Source of the DNA: Bacteroidaceae bacterium
GTDB taxonomy: Bacteria; Bacteroidota; Bacteroidia; Bacteroidales; Bacteroidaceae
Length of the DNA: 38,503 bases
Direction of reading: 5' to 3'
Assembly (NCBI GenBank): GCA_017617335.1
Contig: JAFZWK010000043.1
Span: 1-38,503 of the forward strand
Under the pieces are notes generated by a model, which ran no database searches, was not told the origin of the DNA, and was given only the letters and a program-made list of their open reading frames with translations. How positions within the stretch are numbered: the stretch's first letter is position 1; the number at the start of each line of letters is the position of its first letter. A program made the position numbers and the translations under genes. Of this stretch, positions 7,916 through 16,862 are shown in pieces.

Positions 7916-9826
7916 ATGAATTTTGGTACTGTTTTTCCACGTAAGTTTTTTTCTAAAGCTGCCTTGCCATATTGGATAATTGCCTTTTGGGACTGCATTA
8001 CCATTGTCTTGGCAGGACTACTTTCTATCTATCTGACTTTGGGAGGTCTGGAGGTGGTAGGCAAATTCTGGGATTATGTCCATATCTGGATATTTTCCTT
8101 GCCAATCTTCATCCTTCCCATGTTTATGCTTCGGACATACGATGGAGTGATTACAAAGTCTTTATCGGATAATCTGATTCGTGTATGTATTGCTCTTGTA
8201 ATCGGTGGCATAATGCTCCAGTTGCTTAGTTGGATGTTGTCGGATGTGGTGTTCCCGTTCCGCCCCTCCTTGCGTGCGACGATCCTGACGGTGATTTTGG
8301 CTGCTGTTTTCCAGTGTTTATATCGTTATGTGGCTAAGCAAGTGATACGTGTGGATGAAAAGGGTAAGGTCAGATATTTCTTTCCATTCCGTTCTTCATC
8401 AACTTTTAGGGGTGAGATGGAGGATAATGATGTCAGATCACGAAAGAAGATTAATCTTTGTCTGGCACGAATGAGTGAAGATGGACTGGAGAAGAAGTAC
8501 GTCAATGAGGCTTTCGATACGAATTGGGTTGTACCTTTGGGACCTAATGTTGATGCATTTGAGATTGATCTGGAGAACTTTGTTAATAAGATTGAAGGAA
8601 CAAAGGATGTGTTGCATAGTAAGGTGGCAGCCTTGTCGGCTGGTACGGCGGCTGTCCATTTGGCCTTGCTTGCCGTGGGGGTAGAACCTGGAGATGAGGT
8701 TTGTGTGCAAGATTTTACCTTTTGTGCTTCTGCAAATCCGATAGCTTATCTGGGTGCATTCCCTGTTTTTGTGGATTCTGAGTCTAAAACATGGAACATG
8801 GATCCCGTCTTGCTGGAGAAAGCCATAAAAGACCGCATTGCGAAGACTGGCAAGAAACCTAAAGCTATTATTCCAGTGGCGCTTTATGGCATGCCTTATC
8901 AGATTGATAAGATTATGGAGGTGGCTAACCGTTATGATATTCCTGTCATCGAGGATGCTGCTGAGGGTTTTGGCTCTCGCTTCAGAGGACAGGTACTTGG
9001 CACGTTCGGAAAATACGGTGTGCTATCGTTTAATGGTAACAAGATGATTACAACTTCTGGGGGAGGTGCACTAATTTGCAATGGCGAGAAGAATGCGAAA
9101 GATGGCAAGACTGAAGGGGAGGGATGTATTAGTCAGGACTCAGGGAAACTGTTGTCTGAGGTATCTGCTGAAGAATCTAAGAATAAAATTCTCTGGTATG
9201 CCACACAGGCACGAGAGGCATATCCATACTATCAGCATGAAGCAATCGGGTATAATTATCGGTTGAGTAATGTCTGTGCCGGTATCGGGCGTGGACAGAT
9301 GACAGTTCTGGAGAATCACTTGCAACATCACAAGCATGTTCAGAAAATGTACGAAGAACTGCTGGCTGATGTGTTAGGTATTACCGTACACAAGGCGCCA
9401 TCTAATTTAGAAATGGGATTTAATCCCAATGAACCTCTGGCGTATGACTCCAATTACTGGCTTTGCACGATTACCCTTGATCCCCATTTACGAATTAAAG
9501 GGCAGGAGAATGCTTATAAAAAGAAGATTACTGGGGCTGTTGGGGGAGCGGCAGGTGTCGTTCATGCAGTGGAGACAATGACGACGGATTGTCAGCCAAA
9601 TGACAATGTGGAGGCCTTACGTCTCTTTATGAATGAGGCACAGATTGAGGCTCGTCCCCTGTGGAAACCTATGCATCTGCAACCTGTATATAAAGATGCT
9701 CCAGCATATGTGAATGGTGTATCAGAAGCATTATTCAGGATGGGGATGTGCTTGCCTGCTGGACCCTGGGTGGGTGACGAAGAGGTGCGTTATATCGTTG
9801 AAAAAATTAAAGAAGCGATCGAGTGA
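7916..9826 (+). CDS. DegT/DnrJ/EryC1-type sugar aminotransferase fused to a CapD-like N-terminal membrane domain
   Basis: A 636-residue fusion. Residues 1-145 form four predicted membrane spans (about 18-40, 51-72, 86-108 and 118-138) that resemble the N-terminus of the next gene: both have FSK-ALPYW near residue 12-20, DCI near 26, GGL near 43-45 and a TY-G-I segment near 74-78. After a linker (about 146-177) a full-length aminotransferase begins (KKINLCLARMSEDGLEKKYV, then WVVPLGPNVDAFE). The PLP lysine is Lys376 in SFNGNKM, and EDAAEGFGS supplies the PLP-binding aspartate. Typical relatives such as PglE are soluble and about 390 residues; they transfer an amino group to UDP-4-keto-6-deoxy-GlcNAc. 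An extra 25-30 residues follow the lysine region (about 395-420). The fusion probably anchors the enzyme beside the dehydratase encoded next. Confidence 0.88.
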   Translation: MNFGTVFPRKFFSKAALPYWIIAFWDCITIVLAGLLSIYLTLGGLEVVGKFWDYVHIWIFSLPIFILPMFMLRTYDGVITKSLSDNLIRVCIALVIGGIMLQLLSWMLSDVVFPFRPSLRATILTVILAAVFQCLYRYVAKQVIRVDEKGKVRYFFPFRSSSTFRGEMEDNDVRSRKKINLCLARMSEDGLEKKYVNEAFDTNWVVPLGPNVDAFEIDLENFVNKIEGTKDVLHSKVAALSAGTAAVHLALLAVGVEPGDEVCVQDFTFCASANPIAYLGAFPVFVDSESKTWNMDPVLLEKAIKDRIAKTGKKPKAIIPVALYGMPYQIDKIMEVANRYDIPVIEDAAEGFGSRFRGQVLGTFGKYGVLSFNGNKMITTSGGGALICNGEKNAKDGKTEGEGCISQDSGKLLSEVSAEESKNKILWYATQAREAYPYYQHEAIGYNYRLSNVCAGIGRGQMTVLENHLQHHKHVQKMYEELLADVLGITVHKAPSNLEMGFNPNEPLAYDSNYWLCTITLDPHLRIKGQENAYKKKITGAVGGAAGVVHAVETMTTDCQPNDNVEALRLFMNEAQIEARPLWKPMHLQPVYKDAPAYVNGVSEALFRMGMCLPAGPWVGDEEVRYIVEKIKEAIE

Positions 9827-9932
9827 TTATAAATACAGATTATTGTAAATCTTTAAATATTTTCTTTGGAAAGAAGGTAAGTGTTTAATAGATGACCCCA
9901 GAGGTTTTGCCTTTATCTTTTTATATTATATT

Positions 9933-11894
9933 ATGAAGTGGATAAATAACTTTACAAATTGGTATTTCTCGAAGAATGCTTTACCTTATTGGTGTATCAT
10001 GCTTTTGGATTGCATTATCGTTATGTTTTCTGGATATGTGGGATGGTATTATACGATAGGAGGACTCAATTTTGCCAAATACTTTTGGTTATTGACATGG
10101 GGTTTGTTGATTTCATTGATATTCTTCCTCTTCTTCTTTAAGATTTTTCACACCTATTCTGGTATTATTAGGTATTCTTCTTTCGTTGACCTGAGAAGAG
10201 TGGCTTATGCCGTGATATGCAGCACGTTTCTGATATGGATAACTTTTGAGATATTTCATTATTCTGACATAGATTTTAAGTATTTCGTGCTGCCAACGAG
10301 GAGAGTAATCTTCTATATGTTGTTCTTTGCTACGGTTCTTATGTGGTTTGTTAGAATTGCCGTGATGCAACTATATGACGTGTTCCGTATCACAGAAATA
10401 ACCCAGGGAGCATTTATTTATGGCATAAAGGAGGGTGGCGTTGGTCTTGCAAGAAACTTACAAACACAGGATCCACAAAAATATAAGGTTGTAGGCTTTG
10501 TCAGTCCTACGGATGAATTCCCAGGGAAACTACTTATGGGACAGAATATTTACCATGACAATCTTGACCTTGTAAAAAACATGAAGAAGAAAGGGGCAAC
10601 TGTCTTGATAGTATCTCCATTGCAGGCGAATCATTTCCGTGATCGTAGCGAGATTGTTGACTTACTCGTTAAGAATAACATCAAAATAATGATGCTTTCG
10701 AGGGAGGAGGAATGGGATGGAAAGTCAGATTTTCGTCAAGGACAGTTACACGAGGTGGATATAGAAGACTTGTTGCCAAGAGACAAGATTGAGGTGGACA
10801 TGGATGCCATTGGTGAATTGCTCAAAGGGAAAAAGATTCTTATCACGGGCGCAGCAGGATCTATTGGAAGTGAGATGGCTCGCCAGATTGCTGTTTATAA
10901 ACCAGCAGAGTTGATACTCATTGATCAGGCCGAGACTCCGATGCATGATGTTCGCTTAGAGATGGCACGTAATTATTCATACATAAAGGTTGAAACTATA
11001 GTCACGAGTATCACAAACAAAGAATCCATGGAGAAGATTTTCAGTGAACATAGACCAGATTATGTGTTCCATGCAGCGGCATACAAGCATGTTCCAATGA
11101 TGGAGGATAACCCTGGCATGGCAGTTCAGAACAACATATATGGTACGCGAGTGATTGCAGACCTCGCCGTGAAGTATGGAACCAAGAAGTTCGTGATGAT
11201 TTCTACGGATAAGGCGGTGAATCCAACGAATGTGATGGGATGCTCGAAGCGTATCTGTGAAATCTATTGCCAGAGTCTCGACAGGGCGATTCATGACCAG
11301 AACCGCGAAGAGAGGATCTTGCAAGTCGATGGTTCTCCTGCCATCACCCAGTTCGTAACAACACGATTCGGTAATGTACTAGGCTCTAGTGGTTCTGTTA
11401 TTCCTATCTTTAAGGAGCAGATTCAGAAAGGTGGACCCGTGACGGTGACAGACCCGAAAATCATACGTTATTTTATGTTGATTCCTGAAGCATGTCAGTT
11501 GGTACTTGAAGCTGGAACCATGGGTAAAGGGGGAGAGATTTTTGTCTTTGATATGGGTAAACCTGTTCGGATTGTAGATTTGGCTCGTCGTATGATTGAC
11601 CTTAGTGGCGTGAAGAATATTGAGATCAGATTCACGGGGCTTCGTGATGGAGAGAAACTCTATGAGGAGGTTCTCAGCGATACTGAACAGTCAAAGGTTA
11701 CATCTCATCCGAAAATTAGAGTAGCTAGCGTGAGAGAATATTCCTACAATCAGGCACTCAAGAATGAAGAGGAACTCTACAAGCTCTCTTTCTCATTCGA
11801 TGACATGAGGATTGTGGCTAAGATGAAGGAAATTGTGCCTGAGTATAAGAGCCAGCATTCTAAATATGAAATTTTAGACTCTCCCCAGAATTGA
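9933..11894 (+). CDS. Membrane-bound UDP-sugar 4,6-dehydratase (CapD/PglF/FlaA1 type)
   Basis: A 653-residue protein in three parts. Four predicted membrane spans occupy residues 1-145. A Rossmann-like middle domain follows (FIYGIKEGGVGLARNL at about 161-176). The catalytic SDR domain starts with ILITGAAGSIGSE near residue 302-314. The family version of the active site is present: STDKAVNPTNVMGCSKR, with Met435 and Lys439 replacing the usual Tyr-x3-Lys, as in PglF and FlaA1. Such enzymes convert UDP-GlcNAc to UDP-4-keto-6-deoxy sugar. The product would be the substrate for the aminotransferase encoded just upstream. It is the last + strand gene of the cluster and ends before a strong hairpin. 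Confidence 0.92.
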   Translation: MKWINNFTNWYFSKNALPYWCIMLLDCIIVMFSGYVGWYYTIGGLNFAKYFWLLTWGLLISLIFFLFFFKIFHTYSGIIRYSSFVDLRRVAYAVICSTFLIWITFEIFHYSDIDFKYFVLPTRRVIFYMLFFATVLMWFVRIAVMQLYDVFRITEITQGAFIYGIKEGGVGLARNLQTQDPQKYKVVGFVSPTDEFPGKLLMGQNIYHDNLDLVKNMKKKGATVLIVSPLQANHFRDRSEIVDLLVKNNIKIMMLSREEEWDGKSDFRQGQLHEVDIEDLLPRDKIEVDMDAIGELLKGKKILITGAAGSIGSEMARQIAVYKPAELILIDQAETPMHDVRLEMARNYSYIKVETIVTSITNKESMEKIFSEHRPDYVFHAAAYKHVPMMEDNPGMAVQNNIYGTRVIADLAVKYGTKKFVMISTDKAVNPTNVMGCSKRICEIYCQSLDRAIHDQNREERILQVDGSPAITQFVTTRFGNVLGSSGSVIPIFKEQIQKGGPVTVTDPKIIRYFMLIPEACQLVLEAGTMGKGGEIFVFDMGKPVRIVDLARRMIDLSGVKNIEIRFTGLRDGEKLYEEVLSDTEQSKVTSHPKIRVASVREYSYNQALKNEEELYKLSFSFDDMRIVAKMKEIVPEYKSQHSKYEILDSPQN

Positions 11895-11908
11895 TGATGA
11901 TAATATAG

Positions 11909-11926
11909 ACGTCAACGCGTTGACGT
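11909..11926. repeat. Perfect 18-bp palindrome between convergent genes
   Basis: The sequence ACGTCAACGCGTTGACGT is its own reverse complement. It lies directly before the terminator hairpin. The half-site shares the TTGACG core found in several other spacers of this window. It could be a protein-binding site or a copy of the local spacer repeat. Confidence 0.6.
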
Positions 11927-11938
11927 TGGCTAACTGAA

Positions 11939-11984
11939 AAAGCCTCCAGTATTCTTCCGTAAAGGAAATGATACTGGAGGCTTT
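11939..11984. terminator. Bidirectional intrinsic terminator between convergent transcripts
   Basis: A perfect 14-bp stem (AAAGCCTCCAGTAT with its complement) encloses an 18-base loop. Because the arm ends are A-rich on one side and T-rich on the other, it can act for the + strand dehydratase transcript and for the - strand transcript ending in the phosphatase gene. It sits between the two converging stop codons. Confidence 0.85.
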
Positions 11985-12000
11985 CCCTTTCTCTATCCTG

Positions 12001-12705
12001 TTACCAGCGTAGTTGGCTAATGGCCGTGACTTGCTTGCTGGTGAGTGACTTGTCGCTCAGGGCATCCAGAAGGGTGTCGTAGCTATGGATGTCGGTGCCG
12101 CAGAGACTGTAGAGTCCTGAAATGAGGAGATTCTGTGCTTTCTTGCGAACGGGTTCTCCATAGTACCCAAGCATGGACATGAGATTGAGCTGAAAGAGGA
12201 TGCCACGTTTCTTGAGGTCAAGATAGTAGGCATCGTCCATGTACATATACCGCTCAGGGTGGGCCAGAACAGGGGTGTAGCCGCGAGACTTGATGTCCTC
12301 AAGAATGTCGCGGAAACGATAGGGGGGATTAAAATAGGAGGTCTCTACTAAGAGGTGGTCGCCCTTGCTGCCCAAAGGAAGGAGGTCATTGGTTGCCAGA
12401 CGCTCGAGGAAGAGGTTGTCGACCATGTTCTCGGCTGCAAGATGAAGGGTAATGGGCCCCTGATAGGACTGGCAGAGCTGGTCGAAACGCTGGCGTAGCT
12501 TATCTGGGGTGTTAGGAACATCCTCCATGATGTGGGGGGTAAGCCATACTTGCTGAACGCCAAGTTCTTCGTAGCATGAGAGGATTTGGAGGGATTCCTC
12601 CATGGTCTCCACTCCATCATCCACTCCAGGCAGGATATGGCAATGCCACTCCGTGAATCCCTGAAAGATTCCGCTCTTGCGATAATTCTTTTTGAATAAA
12701 GACAT
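12001..12705 (-). CDS. CpsB/CapC-type tyrosine-protein phosphatase (PHP fold)
   Basis: A 234-residue PHP-domain enzyme. The metal-binding motif HCHILPGVDDG is at residues 21-31, followed by the expected LTPHIMED near 56-63, an AAENMVDNLF segment, LAHPERY near 150, and GTDIHSYD close to the end. Relatives dephosphorylate the tyrosine tail of the partner BY-kinase, using metal ions. It is encoded directly after the kinase gene on the same strand, with a 49-base spacer, so the pair should form the phosphorylation cycle that controls chain length and export. The length matches the family (about 240-260). Confidence 0.9.
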   Translation of the reverse strand: MSLFKKNYRKSGIFQGFTEWHCHILPGVDDGVETMEESLQILSCYEELGVQQVWLTPHIMEDVPNTPDKLRQRFDQLCQSYQGPITLHLAAENMVDNLFLERLATNDLLPLGSKGDHLLVETSYFNPPYRFRDILEDIKSRGYTPVLAHPERYMYMDDAYYLDLKKRGILFQLNLMSMLGYYGEPVRKKAQNLLISGLYSLCGTDIHSYDTLLDALSDKSLTSKQVTAISQLRW

Positions 12706-12711
12706 ATTTTA

Positions 12712-12748
12712 AACGATGACGTTATCGTTAACGTTATCGTTATCGTTG
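12712..12748. repeat. GTTATCG/GTTAACG hexamer tandem repeat
   Basis: The spacer between kinase and phosphatase genes consists almost wholly of 6-base units (GTTATC, GTTAAC, GTTATC, GTTATC). Such runs can vary in copy number by slippage. No promoter match is seen. Confidence 0.6.
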
Positions 12749-12754
12749 AATTTT

Positions 12755-15196
12755 TTACTTCTTCTTTGACTTCTTGCTCTTGCCACCGTACTGGTACCCA
12801 TATCCATATCCGTACCCATATCCGTATCCGTACCTATAACCGTAACGGCTATTGGCGCTGTAGGTACCATTGAGGATGTATGACATGTTCTTGTACTTCT
12901 TCTCATCATAGAGATTCTCCAGAACAGGAAGCATGCTGCGCTCAAACAAGCCAGCACGCAGGATAAAGATGGTACGATCGGCAAACTTTTCGATAATCTG
13001 AGTATCAGCCACAACCTCAATAGGAGGACAATCGATAAAGACATAGTCGAACTGAGAACGGAACTGGTTGATCATCTGCTCGAGACGTTCGCTGAAGAGC
13101 AACTCCGTGGGGTTGGGAGGCATGGTTCCAATGGGTACCACAGCCAAGTTGGGGTACTCCTGAGGGTGAACAATGATACTCTGGAGATCATTGACTGCAC
13201 CACTGAGGTAATCACTCAAACCAACCTCGGGAGAATCGATGACTGCGGAGGTGGAACCGTGGCGCATATCACCGTCAATCACTACCACTTTCTTGTCCTT
13301 GATGGCCAAACTGATGGCGGTGTTGACACTGATGAAGGACTTACCACTACCAGGATTGAATGAGGTGAAAAGGATAACATTGCCTTGATCTGCCTTATTA
13401 GCCATGAACTCCAAATTGGTACGGAGAACACGGAATGCTTCGTTGATAACATCACGTTTGCCTGACTTGACCACAATGGATCGGGTCCTGGGCACCTGCT
13501 TACTCTTCCAGAACTGCCACCACTTACGTCTGCCTTTTCCGTAGAATGGAATCTCGCCAAGGAAAGGAAGACTGAGTTTCTCCACATCCTTGCGGCCACG
13601 GATGCGATTATTGAAGATTTCACGGAGGTAAATGATAGCAACGGGGATGGCCAATCCAAGCAGGAAGGCTGCCATCAGAATTTTTTTGCGAACAGGTGCG
13701 GTGGGACTCATGCTACCGATGGGAGGAGTGACGATGCGAGTGTTGTAAGCAGTAAAAGCCTGAGACAACTCGTTTTCCTCACGTTTCTGGAGCAGGAAGA
13801 GATAGAGAGATTCCTTCACCTTCTGCTGACGCTCAACAGAGAGCAGATACTTGGCTTGTTGGGGATTGGAAGTAATCTTGGCAGTACTGCGCTGCTCGCT
13901 AGCCTGGAAACTTCTAATCTGTGTGTTGAGTGAATTGATTTCGTTGTCAATTGAAGTGAGGATGGCACTACGCATGGAAGCCAGGTTGGCATCCATATCC
14001 TGAACCAATGGATTGTTGGTACTACTGTTGGCTACCAAGCTGTTGCGCTGAAGCAACTGCGTGTTGTAAGAGGTGATCTGCGTACCAATCTGTGCATTGG
14101 CTATACCCGTGTTGGCAGGGAGTAGCTGGTTGCTGTTGGCTGCATTGGAAATGAAATCGCGTATGTAGCGAGCCATGTACAATTGATTATTGAGCCCCAT
14201 TACCTGTGCATTGGCCTGCTGGGCTTGGTTCATGTACATGTCAGCAGCAGACTGTAAGTCGGGAATCTGGTTTTCACTCTTATAGGAAGAAATGTCGGTG
14301 TCCACATTACCCAACTCTTCTTCAATAACTTTCAGACGGTCGTTGATGAACTTAGAAGTGCTGACAGCAATTTGGTTCTTGTCTTTCACCCAATTCTCGT
14401 TATAGACAGAAACCAGGGTGTTGAGTACTTCTTCTGCACGCTGGATGGAAACATCCTGATATGCAAGTTGGATAATGGTGGTTTCTTCGCTAAGAAGGTT
14501 GGCTCCCAATCTGCCAAGACATGTGCCTATGCTTCCCAACATACTGTTGCGATTGACGTAGATGGTGCGATCCTCGTTGTCTTCCTTGTTGAAATAAGGA
14601 GATGGTTCGATGCAAACCAATCCGATAGGAGTTGGGATGCTGTCGCCCAATTGTCCTTTAGCCTGGATGGCTTCGTCAATTTCCTCTTGGCCGCTCATAG
14701 TGAACTTGGAAAGGGTGAGGTTCTTCCCCTTACTGATATGAAGGGTGAAGGAGCATGACTTGTTGTCGGGGAAATCGGGAATGGATACTTTGATGGGAAG
14801 ATTACGTCCATATAATGTGTTGATATGGAAGGTGCCATCCTCAGTGTAGTTCATCTCAAGATTAAGCCGTCTGACTACCTCAAGAATAAGAGCGGGAGAC
14901 TTCATGAACTCCAACTCGTTGTAGACGTTGGTGTAGTTATTAAACATTCCCAAATCAACGTTGGTACTGAGTTGGGAAGACAATGAACGACTGCGGCCAG
15001 CGCCTTCTTCCTTGATAAGAATAGTCTCTGAACGGGTATAAATGGGAGGGGTAGTGAGAATATAATAGATAGCGCACCCCAAACAGATTGCAAGAGAAAG
15101 AACAAACCATCTCCAATGGGCCAGACACAACATTAAAAGTCCACGAAGGTCTAAAGAGTTGTCGGTGTTCTCTACATTAGTTCTATCGATTGCCAT
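12755..15196 (-). CDS. Polysaccharide co-polymerase with BY-kinase domain (Wzc type)
   Basis: An 813-residue inner-membrane protein. A first membrane span (about 29-49) is followed by a Wzz-type periplasmic region with coiled coils, then a second span near residues 500-522. The cytoplasmic tyrosine autokinase follows, with Walker A FNPGSGKSF near residue 610-618, Walker A' VVVIDGDMRH and Walker B FDYVFIDCPP. The C-terminal tail is rich in tyrosine: alternating Gly-Tyr, then a Lys-rich end. Such enzymes autophosphorylate on the tail and cycle between oligomeric states to control chain length and export through the Wza-like pore. The start at 15196 is 46 bases after the export lipoprotein gene. 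The pore and phosphatase genes on either side complete the unit. Confidence 0.93.
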   Translation of the reverse strand: MAIDRTNVENTDNSLDLRGLLMLCLAHWRWFVLSLAICLGCAIYYILTTPPIYTRSETILIKEEGAGRSRSLSSQLSTNVDLGMFNNYTNVYNELEFMKSPALILEVVRRLNLEMNYTEDGTFHINTLYGRNLPIKVSIPDFPDNKSCSFTLHISKGKNLTLSKFTMSGQEEIDEAIQAKGQLGDSIPTPIGLVCIEPSPYFNKEDNEDRTIYVNRNSMLGSIGTCLGRLGANLLSEETTIIQLAYQDVSIQRAEEVLNTLVSVYNENWVKDKNQIAVSTSKFINDRLKVIEEELGNVDTDISSYKSENQIPDLQSAADMYMNQAQQANAQVMGLNNQLYMARYIRDFISNAANSNQLLPANTGIANAQIGTQITSYNTQLLQRNSLVANSSTNNPLVQDMDANLASMRSAILTSIDNEINSLNTQIRSFQASEQRSTAKITSNPQQAKYLLSVERQQKVKESLYLFLLQKREENELSQAFTAYNTRIVTPPIGSMSPTAPVRKKILMAAFLLGLAIPVAIIYLREIFNNRIRGRKDVEKLSLPFLGEIPFYGKGRRKWWQFWKSKQVPRTRSIVVKSGKRDVINEAFRVLRTNLEFMANKADQGNVILFTSFNPGSGKSFISVNTAISLAIKDKKVVVIDGDMRHGSTSAVIDSPEVGLSDYLSGAVNDLQSIIVHPQEYPNLAVVPIGTMPPNPTELLFSERLEQMINQFRSQFDYVFIDCPPIEVVADTQIIEKFADRTIFILRAGLFERSMLPVLENLYDEKKYKNMSYILNGTYSANSRYGYRYGYGYGYGYGYGYQYGGKSKKSKKK
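12786..12849 (-). repeat. In-frame hexanucleotide repeat encoding the (Gly-Tyr)n kinase tail
   Basis: Seen on the + strand as repeated CCATAT, CCGTAC and CCGTAT units. It encodes about ten Gly-Tyr or Arg-Tyr pairs at the C-terminus of the BY-kinase. The unit is six bases, so gain or loss of copies would stay in frame and change the number of phosphorylatable tyrosines. Confidence 0.85.
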
Positions 15197-15242
15197 ATTG
15201 CTGATTTTTTCGTTTTGTTTTACAAAGAGTTTCGCTGTTGCA

Positions 15243-16064
15243 TTATTTCGTGAGATTTACAACAAGTACTGCGATAGAGGTAAGCAATGAGGTCACAGAA
15301 ATCCAGAAGGATGTGCTGCGGACATTGTTGCCGTTAACGGTGGACTGACGAATCCTGGTGTCATTAGGCTCTACATATACGATATCCTTCTGTTGGAGAT
15401 AATAAACAGGGGAAGAATAAAGATTGTAGGCTGAAGTAAGATCAAGAGTATAGATATCTTGCTTCCCATTGTTCTCGCGAAGAACTGTGACATTTTGGCG
15501 TTTGCCATTGATGGTGAGGTCACCTGCCATACTGATGGCATCCAAGATGGAAATCTTGTCTTGATCAATTGTGAAACGACCAGGATGAGCCACTTCACCT
15601 AAAACGGAAAAATATAGATTCGCAAACTCAACAGTCACAACAGGGTCATTGACCAGCTGGGTTTCAACCAATTTTCCCTTAATAAGTCTGGCAATTTCCT
15701 CACGCTGCATGCCTGCTACACGAAGCTTGCCTAATTGGGGGAAGTCGATGTTCCCTTCAGTGTCCACTGTATAACATGAAATTTGTTGGCTTGCGGTCAG
15801 GTTGGAAGTTCTCTCAATTGCTCCTATACGACTCGTGTAGACTGGCAGATTGAACATGTTAGCCAGTTCGGGATTCTTACTATTGACAACGATAGACAAT
15901 TTGTCAGAGGGTTGAACCTTGATGACTTGCTGGTTGAGTATCTGGATAGAGGCACCGTCTGTCCTATCCTGAAAATAAGCAACGTCCTTGGGAGTGCTAC
16001 AGGCTGCTAATGCAAGTACCATCACTATGGTACCTGCGAATTTCATAAATAAATTTGATCTCAT
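15243..16064 (-). CDS. Polysaccharide export lipoprotein (Wza-like, SLBB)
   Basis: A 273-residue outer-membrane export protein. A lipoprotein signal ends in LALAAC, with the lipidated cysteine at residue 22. A second start at 16046 (MKFAGT) would give a more standard signal length. The mature part has the polysaccharide export motif (QPSDKLSIVVNSKNPELANMF, YTVDTEGNIDFPQLGKL) and one SLBB-like segment (YFSVLGEVAHPGRFTI). The C-terminus SFWISVTSLLTSIAVLVVNL is hydrophobic and may span a membrane, as in short Bacteroidetes Wza homologues. It should form the outer-membrane channel for the polymer and work with the BY-kinase encoded next. It is the first gene after the promoter at 16,161-16,194. 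Confidence 0.9.
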   Translation of the reverse strand: MRSNLFMKFAGTIVMVLALAACSTPKDVAYFQDRTDGASIQILNQQVIKVQPSDKLSIVVNSKNPELANMFNLPVYTSRIGAIERTSNLTASQQISCYTVDTEGNIDFPQLGKLRVAGMQREEIARLIKGKLVETQLVNDPVVTVEFANLYFSVLGEVAHPGRFTIDQDKISILDAISMAGDLTINGKRQNVTVLRENNGKQDIYTLDLTSAYNLYSSPVYYLQQKDIVYVEPNDTRIRQSTVNGNNVRSTSFWISVTSLLTSIAVLVVNLTK

Positions 16065-16160
16065 CTGTATTTAATGTTTTTTTGTTCAATTCTTGTCTGT
16101 GGAATCATAATCTTTTACCCCAAAGGGGTGAAATGGACGTTGAATCCACATTTTGCCGTG

Positions 16161-16194
16161 CAAAGATACGGAAAATTAATTAATTTTCTATCAA
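16161..16194 (-). promoter_or_regulatory. Bacteroidetes-type promoter for the export/kinase/phosphatase genes
   Basis: On the - strand a TTG is followed after 23 bases by TATCTTTG, matching the Bacteroidetes consensus (TTG ... TAnnTTTG). The spacer contains AATTAATTAATTTT, a symmetrical AT-rich stretch. It lies about 97 bases upstream of the Wza-like start. The wider gap 16,065-16,300 shows no gene. Confidence 0.7.
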
Positions 16195-16300
16195 TTTCAG
16201 CGAAAAATGCGACAACAAAACAAAAAACTGATGAAACTATTTAAATGAAGTGACTTTATTGATGATTTCGAGACAGCATTTATGACATAAAAACACAACT

Positions 16301-16831
16301 CTATCTATGAAGGGGGAGAACAGTAGCACGGGAATTGGTGATAGTGTCGCGTTGCCATGCTGGATTGGGGAAGGTTGCCATGGTATCACAATTGAGGATT
16401 AGCTTGGGGAGTTCTTCTGTCTCGTCCTCAGGTCTGAGTAGTGAGGGGTTGATGTCTTCTTGGATGGGGGTAATCTCGCACACGCAGAAGCCGGCACGGA
16501 TGATGCCCAGTTGGGAGGCAGCAGCTCGGCTGAGATCGAGGATGTAACGCTTTGAATAGGGACCGCGATCGGTGACGGTGACAACGACTTCCTTGCCGTT
16601 GGTGACGTTTCGAACCAGAAGCCTTGTGCCGAAGGGAAACTTGCGGTGAGCGCACGTCAGGCTGTCGCGATGATACTTCTGTCCATTGCTCATGAGACGT
16701 CCATGCAGTCTGTCGCTGTAGTAAGAGGCTTTTCCACGTGTTGACTCCTGCGACTCAACGTGTTGAGTCATAAGGGACAACATGATGAGAAGCAGCGGGG
16801 AGAGTATCTTTAGACGAGTCTTTTGTGGCAT
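16301..16831 (-). CDS. RlpA-like double-psi beta-barrel protein
   Basis: A 176-residue secreted protein. The N-terminus is a signal peptide (LSPLLLIMLSLMTQHVESQ). The next part matches the RlpA double-psi beta-barrel: GKASYYSDRLHGRLMSNGQ, then LTCAHRKFPFGTRLLVRNV, VTVTDRGPYSKRYILDLSRAA, with the conserved histidine and the DRGP loop. RlpA proteins bind or cleave naked peptidoglycan strands at the septum; many short forms lack the SPOR domain, as here. The final 50 residues are low in conservation. It lies 31 bases after mnmA on the same strand and may be its operon partner. Whether it is a lytic enzyme cannot be told. Confidence 0.85.
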   Translation of the reverse strand: MPQKTRLKILSPLLLIMLSLMTQHVESQESTRGKASYYSDRLHGRLMSNGQKYHRDSLTCAHRKFPFGTRLLVRNVTNGKEVVVTVTDRGPYSKRYILDLSRAAASQLGIIRAGFCVCEITPIQEDINPSLLRPEDETEELPKLILNCDTMATFPNPAWQRDTITNSRATVLPLHR

Positions 16832-16862
16832 TTGTTTTTAGTTAGGAGTGAAAGGGGCGGGC

